Position numbers and translations under genes: made by a program | The notes under the pieces: generated by a model | Told to the model about the DNA's origin: nothing | Seen by the model: the letters and a program-made list of their open reading frames with translations, nothing else | Database searches by the model: none | Source of the DNA: Psychrobacillus sp040274765 | Lineage (GTDB): Bacteria; Bacillota; Bacilli; Bacillales_A; Planococcaceae | DNA: 27,490 nucleotides | Direction of reading: 5' to 3' | NCBI GenBank assembly: GCA_040274765.1 | Contig: JBEMAY010000041.1 | Location: 1 to 27,490 of the forward strand | Shown: positions 1 through 7,301 of the stretch, piece by piece | How the letters are laid out: each line of letters opens with the position of its first letter | Numbering within the stretch: position 1 is the stretch's first letter

Positions 1-60
1 CGAGGGAGAAGGCTTGCCGGGCCGCCCCCAGGAAAGCATCCGCTCGGAACGGAAAGACAC
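1..60 (-). repeat. GC-rich interspersed repeat, half copy (cut by window edge)
   Basis: This is a GC-rich block in otherwise AT-rich DNA. Its reverse complement (TTTCCG..GAGCGGATGCTTTCC..) aligns by eye with the left half of the fuller repeat at 11099-11225 (TTTCCGCTACGAACGGGCGCTTTCCG..). Only one half is seen because the window starts inside it. Such elements are widespread between genes in Bacillaceae; they are not known to encode protein. Confidence 0.6.
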
Positions 61-122
61 GGATTTAGGAAATAGGAAGCTTTATTCAACTCTACTCTAA
101 GCGTTTTAAAAGTACTTTTTCA

Positions 123-198
123 GTGCCCTCGCCTTGCTCCTGCGGGGCTTTCAGCTCGCGCTATTCCCCCAGGAGTCGCCGCCTCCTCTCCAAACAAC
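123..198 (+). repeat. GC-rich interspersed repeat, right-half copy
   Basis: The segment containing TCAGCTCGCGCTATTCC and CAGGAGTCGCCGCCTCCTCTCC matches the right half of the repeat at 11099-11225 (TCAGCTCGTGCTGTTCC, CAGGAGTCGCCGTTCTTCACTCC) and ends in CAAACAAC where that copy ends in CAATCAAC. It lies opposite in orientation to the half copy at 1-60, with about 60 bp of AT-rich DNA between. The rest of 199-272 shows no gene or clear terminator. Confidence 0.6.
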
Positions 199-272
199 GA
201 TAATGGAGAAGAAATTAGTTACTCTTTAAAATGTAAAGACGTGAATTAGTTATTTCCCTACCCTCAAAAATT

Positions 273-1235
273 CTAATCCATCATCTTTATAAATTCCCTC
301 ACCTCGTCACTCATGGTTTCCGATTGAGTCCAGTGTAAATAATGATGACCCTCTAAAGGAATAAGCTTACTCAACGCACTGTTTTTTAATTGGGATTCAT
401 AAAAAGTAATATTCGATTTCCCGTCCTCATTTGTCTTTTCGGCGTTACTCGTAAATATCATGACAGGCAAATCTGGAGGGAAGGTAAGTTCCTTTGTTAA
501 CTCCATATTTTCTTGGATTAGGTTGGTCTCATTAATGACATTTCGGTTATAGCCATTCCAGGATGAAATAAGCTTCGTCATTTTTAAGTTTTCCTTAGAA
601 TATGTATTTTCCTCTGCTATTGGTAAAAAACTATCTGGAGTAATGTACATAGCCAATCGGGCAATCCCACTAGGAGCCATAATGCTTAAAGCTTTTGGCA
701 TTGTAGGAGCATTCTCTTCGAAATATTCGAGTGCCTGGGGCAGGGTTGGATCAATACCGATGATGGCTTTTATCTGTTCAGGGTACTTATTTGCATAATA
801 CATGCTATAAACCCCAGAAATAGAATGAGGCATTAGAATATATGGCTCTTGGATGTTTAACTGTAATAGAGCAGTCCTTATTTCCTCTACAATATTTTCC
901 ACGCTACGTTTTGTATCAGTCTTGTCACTCCAACCGTAACCAAATGGCTCTACGACAATAACTCTATTATCCACTGAAAGTTCTTTAACTAGTGGCTCGA
1001 AGTCAAGGGCAGGGGCAGCAGTTCCGAGTCCTGATAATAAAACAATGGTGTTATCTCCTGCTCCTTTTTCATAAACATGCATTTCTTTTCCATCTACTTC
1101 TACAAGCTGGCCAATCGCTTCATATTTGTTTTTTTCATATAAAGACATTAACTGATGACCAACAAACCATAGAACAAAAAGAGCGACCACTCCTAAAACA
1201 ATACGTTTAGTAATCTTCCATATTTTAAAAATCAT
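273..1235 (-). CDS. membrane-anchored alpha/beta hydrolase
   Basis: A 320-residue protein with a short basic N-terminus and one membrane segment (roughly residues 12-30, IVLGVVALFVLWFVG), then an alpha/beta-hydrolase fold. Visible landmarks are the oxyanion region LLSGLGTAAPA, a nucleophile elbow P-H-S-I-S-G (Ser near 138) in place of the usual G-x-S-x-G, and a C-terminal LEGHHYLHW supplying the likely catalytic His. The start is placed at the Met at 1235 because AAAGGA lies 8 nt upstream of it, whereas the ATG at 1244 has that same sequence directly abutting it. The domain probably faces outward. It is divergent from the ribose operon and no substrate can be named; esterase, lipase or peptidase are all possible. 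Confidence 0.8.
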   Translation of the reverse strand: MIFKIWKITKRIVLGVVALFVLWFVGHQLMSLYEKNKYEAIGQLVEVDGKEMHVYEKGAGDNTIVLLSGLGTAAPALDFEPLVKELSVDNRVIVVEPFGYGWSDKTDTKRSVENIVEEIRTALLQLNIQEPYILMPHSISGVYSMYYANKYPEQIKAIIGIDPTLPQALEYFEENAPTMPKALSIMAPSGIARLAMYITPDSFLPIAEENTYSKENLKMTKLISSWNGYNRNVINETNLIQENMELTKELTFPPDLPVMIFTSNAEKTNEDGKSNITFYESQLKNSALSKLIPLEGHHYLHWTQSETMSDEVREFIKMMD

Positions 1236-1255
1236 AGATTTCATCCTTTGGTTTT

Positions 1256-1284
1256 ATTTTATATTCAATGAATATTACGAATAA
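1256..1284 (-). promoter_or_regulatory. weak sigma-A promoter candidate with palindrome, for the hydrolase gene
   Basis: Reading leftwards, TTATTC (1284-1279), a 17-bp gap and TAAAAT (1261-1256) form a weak -35/-10 pair. The spacer contains the perfect odd-centred palindrome ATATTCA-A-TGAATAT (1261-1275), which could be a repressor site. The -35 is poor, so this is tentative. Confidence 0.3.
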
Positions 1285-1369
1285 TAGGTCTTTAAGTTCC
1301 TTAAAGGCTAGAAAATGCACTGTTATAGAACAAAAATGTGCGGTAGGGAAAGTGTAGTACAATTTTTTA

Positions 1370-1398
1370 TTGACAGTTCTAAAACTCCTTGTTATATT
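1370..1398 (+). promoter_or_regulatory. sigma-A promoter of the ribose operon
   Basis: TTGACA (1370-1375), a 17-bp spacer and TATATT (1393-1398) give an almost consensus vegetative promoter. The predicted start falls inside the operator that follows at 1400, so a bound repressor would block initiation. Confidence 0.85.
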
Positions 1399-1399
1399 G

Positions 1400-1417
1400 T
1401 GTGTAACCGGTTACACA
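1400..1417 (+). promoter_or_regulatory. LacI-family (RbsR) operator overlapping a consensus cre site
   Basis: TGTGTAACCGGTTACACA is a perfect 18-bp palindrome with the central C-G typical of LacI/GalR-family operators. Its core, 1402-1415, also satisfies the CcpA cre consensus TGWAANCGNTNWCA at every fixed position. It sits just after the -10 box, so RbsR (encoded next) and possibly CcpA would repress by blocking initiation. Which protein binds in vivo is inferred. Confidence 0.85.
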
Positions 1418-1439
1418 TTTTAAGAAGAGGGGAAAACAG

Positions 1440-2423
1440 ATGGCAAACATTAGAGATGTAGCAAAAGAAGCTGGTGTTTCCGTTGCTTCTGTATCCCGTT
1501 ATTTAAATAGTAAAGGGTATATCAGTGAAGATACAAAGCTCAAGATTAAAAGAGCTATTGAAAAATTAGAATATATACCTAATCAAATAGCAAGATCTTT
1601 AACGACAAAGCAAACAAACTTTATAGGGCTAATTGTTCCTGATATTACAAATCCATTCTTTCCAGAGCTCGCTCGAGCGGTAGAAGATATTGCATTATCT
1701 TATGGATATACAGTAGTACTGTGTAATTCTGATGAAAAATCTGAAAAAGAAATACATTATATAGATACTTTAAAGCAAAAATATGTAGCAGGTTTTATCG
1801 TAACGACAAACCAGCTTCGTGCAAGCCACTACGAGGATTTAAAAGTACCTCTTGTGGCATTAGACCGGATGATTCATGAATCTATTCCGACTATTTCCTC
1901 CAATAATGTGGAAGGAGCACTAATGGGAACGAATTACTTGTTGGAAAAAGGCTGTCAAAATATCGTGTTTATGAGAGGACCTAAAGGGCTTGGTCCTGCT
2001 GATGATCGACTTACTGGATTTCTTCAGGCAGTAGAAGGAAAAGAAGTACAAACTCATATTATTGAAAGCCCCTTTCATTTTGGGGAGTCAGAGAAGATTG
2101 CAAGGCAATTTTTAACGGATATTAAAGGTGTGGACGGCATATTTGCGAGTACAGATGTATCGGCAGCTGGTGCTTTAAAGGCTGCACATTCATTGGGGAT
2201 TAGTGTTCCTAATGAGCTACAAATTATGGGGTTTGATGGAATTTCACTTGGAGGAATGTTGACTCCAGGACTGACGACGATAGCTCAGGACATATACAAA
2301 ATGGGTGCTTTGGCTACCCGTATACTTATTAAGATCATTGAAGAAATTGAAATAGATGAAAGAGTGATTCAAGTACCTGTAGAGCTAGTGGAACGGGGAA
2401 CGACAAGGAGCGAACAACGATGA
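1440..2423 (+). CDS. rbsR: LacI-family ribose operon repressor
   Basis: A 327-residue LacI/GalR regulator. Residues 1-50 are the winged HTH with hinge (NIRDVAKEAGVSVASVSRYLN, then YIPNQIARSL), and from about 60 on lies a periplasmic-binding-protein-like effector domain (GLIVPDITNPFFPELARAVE .. DGIFASTDVSAAGALKAA .. MGFDG). It is the first gene of the rbs operon, behind a good ribosome site (AGAGGGG, about 8 nt before ATG), and its own operator lies just upstream, so autoregulation is expected. D-ribose or a phosphorylated derivative is the likely inducer from context. The stop overlaps the rbsK start (ATGA), indicating translational coupling. Confidence 0.93.
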   Translation: MANIRDVAKEAGVSVASVSRYLNSKGYISEDTKLKIKRAIEKLEYIPNQIARSLTTKQTNFIGLIVPDITNPFFPELARAVEDIALSYGYTVVLCNSDEKSEKEIHYIDTLKQKYVAGFIVTTNQLRASHYEDLKVPLVALDRMIHESIPTISSNNVEGALMGTNYLLEKGCQNIVFMRGPKGLGPADDRLTGFLQAVEGKEVQTHIIESPFHFGESEKIARQFLTDIKGVDGIFASTDVSAAGALKAAHSLGISVPNELQIMGFDGISLGGMLTPGLTTIAQDIYKMGALATRILIKIIEEIEIDERVIQVPVELVERGTTRSEQR

Positions 2424-3304
2424 TTACAGTAATAGGCAGTATGAACATGGATATAGTAGTACAAACAGACAACTTTCCTGTTCAAGGAGAAACAGTTTTA
2501 GGACAACTATTTACGACTGTTCCTGGCGGTAAAGGAGCAAACCAGGCAGTCGCAGCAGCGCGCTTAGGGAGCGATGTACATATGCTTGCTAGCGTAGGAG
2601 CGGATAGCTTTGGAAGAGAACTATTGGAGGACCTTAAAGCAAATGGCGTAAATACTGATTCAGTCATACAAACAGAGGATGCTGCTACTGGAATCGCCAA
2701 TATTTTATTATCCGACGGGGATAACAGAATTATCGTCGTTCCTGGAGCAAACTATTTGCTAACTGAGGCGAACATCAAAAGAATGAAAGAAACGATTCAG
2801 CAAAGCAAGTTTGTGATCATGCAGCTTGAAATTCCAATACCTGTTGTGAAATACGCGTTAAAGCTATGTCAAGAATTAAATGTGCCTGTATTACTTAACC
2901 CTGCGCCGGCTAGTGGATTCCAGCTAGAATTTATGGACTACGTTGCTTATCTAACACCAAATGAAACAGAGTGCGAGTTAATATTTGGTGAAGATATGGA
3001 AGCGACATTGGAAAAGTATCCGAACAAGCTAATTGTTACATTAGGCAGTGAAGGTGCTAGATATTTTGATGGGACGAAACATATTCTCGTACCCGGATTT
3101 AAAACAACTGCAGTAGATACGACAGGTGCAGGTGACACATTTAACGGAGCACTGGCTCACGCTCTTGGACAAGATTTAAGTTTAGAAGAAGCGGTTCGTT
3201 ACGCAAATGCATCTGCCTCTTTGTCTGTAGAAAAATTTGGTGCTCAGGGCGGTATGCCAAGCCACGTGGAAGTAGTAAAAAGATTAGAGGGTGTTAGCAA
3301 TTGA
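2420..3304 (+). CDS. rbsK: ribokinase
   Basis: A 294-residue PfkB-family sugar kinase that phosphorylates D-ribose to ribose 5-phosphate in the cytoplasm. The N-terminal substrate motif GSMNMDIVVQTDNFPVQGET, the first PfkB signature GGKGANQAVAAARLG (about residues 36-50) and the second signature DTTGAGDTFNGA (about 232-243, with the catalytic Asp in GAGD) are all intact. Length is typical. It overlaps rbsR by 4 bp and ends at the TTGA shared with the rbsD start. This is ordinary ribokinase, not to be confused with the stress kinase RsbK at 7302. Confidence 0.95.
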   Translation: MITVIGSMNMDIVVQTDNFPVQGETVLGQLFTTVPGGKGANQAVAAARLGSDVHMLASVGADSFGRELLEDLKANGVNTDSVIQTEDAATGIANILLSDGDNRIIVVPGANYLLTEANIKRMKETIQQSKFVIMQLEIPIPVVKYALKLCQELNVPVLLNPAPASGFQLEFMDYVAYLTPNETECELIFGEDMEATLEKYPNKLIVTLGSEGARYFDGTKHILVPGFKTTAVDTTGAGDTFNGALAHALGQDLSLEEAVRYANASASLSVEKFGAQGGMPSHVEVVKRLEGVSN

Positions 3305-3690
3305 AAAAACATGGCATATTAAATCGTGATTTAGCTGGGATTTTTGCAAAGCTAGGACATACCGATCAAATTACAATAGGAGATTGTGGGTTACCAATTC
3401 CTGAGGGCGTTACGTGCATCGATTTAGCTTATATCCTTGGGAAACCATCATTCGATGAAATTTTAGCAGTTGTGCTAGACGATTTAGTAGTGGAAAAGGC
3501 TTATGTTGCGGCTGAGATGAAGGCTGCTAATGCAAAAATGCATTATGTAGTGAATAAATCTATTGAACAAATTTCTGAAGTCTCACATGAAGAATTTAAA
3601 GCAATGACTAGAAGTTCCAAAGTTATTATAAGAACTGGAGAGGCTAGTCCTTATGCGAATGTAATCTTACAAGCTGGTGTCATATTTTAA
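3301..3690 (+). CDS. rbsD: D-ribose pyranase
   Basis: A 129-residue RbsD/FucU-family mutarotase that interconverts beta-pyranose and beta-furanose forms of ribose, supplying the furanose used by ribokinase. It begins MKKHGILN with the family's catalytic His20 in LGHTD, has SHEEF with a second conserved His (96), and ends in PYANVILQAGVIF as family members do. The start is TTG at 3301, overlapping the rbsK stop; AGAGGGTG about 9 nt upstream supports it. rbsA follows after a short gap. Confidence 0.95.
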   Translation: MKKHGILNRDLAGIFAKLGHTDQITIGDCGLPIPEGVTCIDLAYILGKPSFDEILAVVLDDLVVEKAYVAAEMKAANAKMHYVVNKSIEQISEVSHEEFKAMTRSSKVIIRTGEASPYANVILQAGVIF

Positions 3691-3704
3691 AGGTGGTGGA
3701 AGCA

Positions 3705-5201
3705 ATGATTAAGATGACTGGTATTACGAAGGCCTTTAATGGAAATACCGTGTTAAATAATGTTGAATTCGAAATAGCACCTGGAGAAATCCATGCGCTA
3801 ATGGGAGAAAACGGTGCAGGTAAGTCTACCTTAATGAAAATTCTTACAGGTATCTATTCAAAAGATTCTGGTGAAATCACTATTAAAGGAAAACCAGTTG
3901 AGTTTAAAAACCCAAAGGAAGCAGAGCAGGCTGGGATAGCTGTAATTCACCAAGAGCTTAATATACTTCCGGATCTATCAGTGGCAGAGAATTTATTTCT
4001 TGGAAACGAAAAAACCTTTGGGAAATCGGGGATTTTAAAAACAAAGGAAATGAACAAAGCAGCTAGAGAGGTACTGCTAAGTCTGGGATTAGACATAGAC
4101 GTAAAGACGACTGCAAGAAATCTTTCCGTTGGTAAGCAGCAAATAGTTGAGATTGCAAAAGCCATTTCTTCTAATGCAGAGGTCATCATTATGGATGAGC
4201 CGACAGCAGCATTAACCGACAGAGAAATAGAGACGCTTTTTGAAACAATTAGAGCATTGCAGGCGAAAGGTGTATCCTTCGTTTATATTTCCCACCGAAT
4301 GGAAGAAATCTTTGCTATATGTGACCGCATCACCATTCTACGTGACGGAAGCTATGTAGGTGTTAGAAATATAAAAGAAACAAACTTTAATGAAATTGTA
4401 CAAATGATGGTTGGGAGAGAGCTAGGCGGACGTTTTCCAGATAGGGAATCTAAAATCGGGGATGTAAAGCTAGTAGCAAAAAACTTAACGAGAAAAGGTT
4501 ACTTTGAGGACATTTCGTTTGAGTTACGAAAAGGAGAAATACTTGGTATCGCTGGCCTAATGGGTGCAGGAAGAACAGAGGTAGTTCAATCCCTATTTGG
4601 TTATAAAAAGCTCGATAGTGGAGAGCTAATACTTGATGGTAAACAAGTGAAAATAAATACTCCGCAAGATGCGATAAAGCTTGGCTTTGGTTTCGTAACA
4701 GAGGATAGAAAATCTGAAGGATTGATTTTAGATTTCTCCGTTAAAGAAAATTTAGGTATTACAAATTTTAATAAAATATCTAAAAATGGTGTTGTGAATA
4801 CGCAAAAAGAAAAAAGCCTCTATGATTCCATGGTAAAAAGACTAGGTGTGCGTACTTCTGGTCCAGATCAAACCGTTAAATCATTAAGCGGGGGAAATCA
4901 ACAGAAGATAGTCATTGCTAAATGGCTAGGTATTGAACCAGATATTTTAATATTGGATGAACCAACAAGAGGTGTAGACGTAGGCGCGAAAAAAGAAATT
5001 TACTCCATTGTTAACACGCTTGCAGAAAATGGAGTATCTATCATTATGGTATCCTCCGAGCTTCCTGAAATCATTGGAATGGTCGACCGAGTGCTCGTGA
5101 TGCATGAAGGAAAGTTAACCGGTGAAGTTACCAAAGAAGAAATGACACAAGAAAAAATAATGCATTACGCTACCGGAGGGGACAAAGTTGCTAAAATCTA
5201 G
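3705..5201 (+). CDS. rbsA: ribose ABC transporter, tandem ATP-binding subunit
   Basis: An ATPase with two fused ABC domains, as in RbsA/MglA/XylG. Domain 1 has Walker A GENGAGKST, signature LSVGKQQIVEIAKA and Walker B IIMDEPTAAL; domain 2 has the degenerate Walker A GLMGAGRTE typical of the family, signature LSGGNQQKIVIAKW and Walker B ILDEPTRGVD. The start is placed at ATG 3705 (498 residues, MIKMTGITKAF) because AAAGGTGG lies about 8 nt upstream; an in-frame GTG at 3693 falls within that ribosome site. It energises uptake through RbsC with substrate delivered by RbsB. It overlaps rbsC by 14 bp. Confidence 0.95.
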   Translation: MIKMTGITKAFNGNTVLNNVEFEIAPGEIHALMGENGAGKSTLMKILTGIYSKDSGEITIKGKPVEFKNPKEAEQAGIAVIHQELNILPDLSVAENLFLGNEKTFGKSGILKTKEMNKAAREVLLSLGLDIDVKTTARNLSVGKQQIVEIAKAISSNAEVIIMDEPTAALTDREIETLFETIRALQAKGVSFVYISHRMEEIFAICDRITILRDGSYVGVRNIKETNFNEIVQMMVGRELGGRFPDRESKIGDVKLVAKNLTRKGYFEDISFELRKGEILGIAGLMGAGRTEVVQSLFGYKKLDSGELILDGKQVKINTPQDAIKLGFGFVTEDRKSEGLILDFSVKENLGITNFNKISKNGVVNTQKEKSLYDSMVKRLGVRTSGPDQTVKSLSGGNQQKIVIAKWLGIEPDILILDEPTRGVDVGAKKEIYSIVNTLAENGVSIIMVSSELPEIIGMVDRVLVMHEGKLTGEVTKEEMTQEKIMHYATGGDKVAKI

Positions 5202-6129
5202 CTCACAATCAGTATTACAAAAACTAGGGCCATTGCTAGGACTTATCTTACTAGTGGTCATCATCACTATTTTAAGTCCTAACTTTTTAACCGTAAATAA
5301 CTTGATGAATGTGCTTAGACAGGTTTCTATTAATGCGCTTATCGCGTTTGGGATGACCTTCGTTATTTTGACAGGAGGAATCGACCTATCAGTTGGATCG
5401 ATTTTAGCTCTGACAGGAGCAGTTACAGCTGGATTACTTGCTAGCGGAATGGATCCAATTTTAGCAATGCTAATAGGTCTAATTTTGGGAGCTGTTCTAG
5501 GAGCAATTAACGGAATTATTATCTCTAAAGGAAATGTTGCTCCATTTATCGCTACTTTAGCAACAATGACTATATACCGAGGATTGACATTAGTTTACAC
5601 AGAAGGTAGACCAATATCAGGTTTAGGCGATTCTGTATCTTTTCAAATGATTGGGAAAGGATATTTCTTAGGTATACCTGTACCAGTCGTAACAATGGCT
5701 GCTGCATTTGGAGTTCTATACTTTATCTTGAAAAAGACAACATTTGGCCGTCGGGTTTATGCGGTCGGAGGTAATGAGGAGGCCTCTCGCCTTTCTGGTA
5801 TTAAGGTTGGCCGTATTAAAATTTATGTTTATGCATTAACCGGTGCTCTAGCAGCACTTGCTTCTCTTATTTTAACGTCTCGTTTGAATTCAGCTCAGCC
5901 TACTGCCGGTAACATGTTTGAGTTGGATGCCATCGCAGCTGTAGTACTTGGTGGTACAAGCTTAACAGGTGGTCGTGGTTGGATTGTTGGTACTTTAATC
6001 GGGGCACTTATAATCGGTGTCTTGAATAATGGTCTAAATTTAATTGGTGTATCCTCCTTCTTCCAGCAAGTGGTGAAGGGTGCAGTTATATTATTAGCAG
6101 TATTAATCGATCGTAAAAAAACAGCATAA
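5188..6129 (+). CDS. rbsC: ribose ABC transporter permease
   Basis: A 313-residue, very hydrophobic inner-membrane permease of the branched-chain amino acid/ribose (BPD_transp_2) type. About eight to ten membrane segments can be picked out, with family landmarks GMTFVILTGGIDLSVGSILAL (about residues 53-73) and AIAAVVLGGTSLTGGRG near 249-265, the cytoplasmic loop that docks on the ATPase. It starts at TTG 5188 inside the end of rbsA, with GGAGGGG about 6 nt upstream. Length and position match RbsC. Confidence 0.94.
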   Translation: MLKSSSQSVLQKLGPLLGLILLVVIITILSPNFLTVNNLMNVLRQVSINALIAFGMTFVILTGGIDLSVGSILALTGAVTAGLLASGMDPILAMLIGLILGAVLGAINGIIISKGNVAPFIATLATMTIYRGLTLVYTEGRPISGLGDSVSFQMIGKGYFLGIPVPVVTMAAAFGVLYFILKKTTFGRRVYAVGGNEEASRLSGIKVGRIKIYVYALTGALAALASLILTSRLNSAQPTAGNMFELDAIAAVVLGGTSLTGGRGWIVGTLIGALIIGVLNNGLNLIGVSSFFQQVVKGAVILLAVLIDRKKTA

Positions 6130-6144
6130 AGGAGAAATAACTTC

Positions 6145-7071
6145 ATGAAAAAACTTTATTTTGCTTTACTGTTAATCGTATCAATGTTTCTAGCAGCATG
6201 TTCATTGGATTCACCTGGCTCTGAGAAATCAGATTCTGAAAAAGGATCTACTGGTTCAGAGGGTGATTACAAAATTGGTTTATCTGTTTCTACTTTAAAC
6301 AATCCATTTTTCGTAACTTTAAGTGATGGAGCAGAAGCAAAGGCTAAGGAATTAGGTGCTGCCGTAACGGTGGTAGACGCACAAGATAATGCTTCTAAGC
6401 AAGCAAGTGATGTAGAGGATTTAATCCAACAAGGCGTGGATTTGATCATTATTAATCCAGTTGACTCTCAAGCGGTAGTTTCATCTGTGGAATCTGCAAA
6501 TGCAGCTAATATTCCAGTAGTAACAGTTGACCGTAGCTCAGAGGGTGGAGAAATAGTAGCTCATATTGCATCCGATAACGTTGCAGGTGGAGAGCTTGCA
6601 GGTGAATACTTACTTGAGTTAGTTGGAGAAGGTGCAGCTGTAGTCGAATTAGAAGGCGTTGCAGGATCTTCTGCTGCTCGTGACCGCGGAGAAGGATTTA
6701 ATAATGTAGCTGATGGAAAGTTAGATGTAGTAGCTAAGCAAACTGCTAACTTTAACCGTGCAGAAGGCTTAACAGTAATGGAAAACATTCTTCAAGCTAA
6801 TCCTGACATCAAAGGTGTATTCGCTCATAACGATGAGATGGCTCTAGGAGCTTTAGAAGCAATCGAATCTGCAGGAAAAGACATAATTGTCATCGGTTTT
6901 GATGCTACGGATGATGCTGTAAAATCTGTCGAGAATGGTAAGCTTGCTGGTACAATAGCTCAAAAGCCAGAACAAATTGGTGAAAAGGCAATGGAAGCAG
7001 CTGTCAAAGCATTAAAAGGAGAAGAAGTGGAAGCTTCTATCCCAGTTGACCTAGAATTAATCAAAAAATAA
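6145..7071 (+). CDS. rbsB: D-ribose-binding lipoprotein
   Basis: A 308-residue substrate-binding protein of the ribose ABC importer. The signal peptide ends in the lipobox LAAC (Cys19), so the mature protein is lipid-anchored outside the membrane. A Ser/Glu-rich linker follows, then a two-lobe periplasmic-binding fold: IGLSVSTLNNPFFVTLSDGAE, IINPVDSQAV, VTVDR, FAHNDEMALGALEAI and GFDATDDA are typical of RbsB. AAAGGAGA precedes the ATG. It is the last gene of the operon, followed at once by a strong terminator. Confidence 0.95.
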   Translation: MKKLYFALLLIVSMFLAACSLDSPGSEKSDSEKGSTGSEGDYKIGLSVSTLNNPFFVTLSDGAEAKAKELGAAVTVVDAQDNASKQASDVEDLIQQGVDLIIINPVDSQAVVSSVESANAANIPVVTVDRSSEGGEIVAHIASDNVAGGELAGEYLLELVGEGAAVVELEGVAGSSAARDRGEGFNNVADGKLDVVAKQTANFNRAEGLTVMENILQANPDIKGVFAHNDEMALGALEAIESAGKDIIVIGFDATDDAVKSVENGKLAGTIAQKPEQIGEKAMEAAVKALKGEEVEASIPVDLELIKK

Positions 7072-7085
7072 AACATCGTAAACAC

Positions 7086-7132
7086 AGACTGCATACTCAC
7101 TCAGAGAATATTGAGGAGTATGCAGTCTTTTT
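7086..7132 (+). terminator. rho-independent terminator of the rbs operon
   Basis: Arms AGACTGCATACTC (7086-7098) and GAGTATGCAGTCT (7116-7128) pair perfectly over 13 bp with a 17-nt loop and are followed by a T run. The rest of 7133-7301 is AT-rich; no convincing promoter for the kinase gene could be assigned. Confidence 0.9.
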
Positions 7133-7301
7133 CATTCTTATGAATAAAATTACCTAATAGTAGCGCTTATTCCCATTTCAAATCTCACATAGGATAATAT
7201 AGTTAATTAGTAAATAATTAATAAGCAGAAAAACTGTTATTTTATATCCATTTCATATAGTATTAATAGAGTGCAAAACTAAATAAAGGTAGGAATTAAA
7301 C

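Noticed and set aside
1341..1352. GGGAAA as a sigma-B -10 box upstream of the rbs operon
   Set aside because: No GTTT-type -35 at 12-15 bp; the standard sigma-A promoter at 1370 explains the operon.
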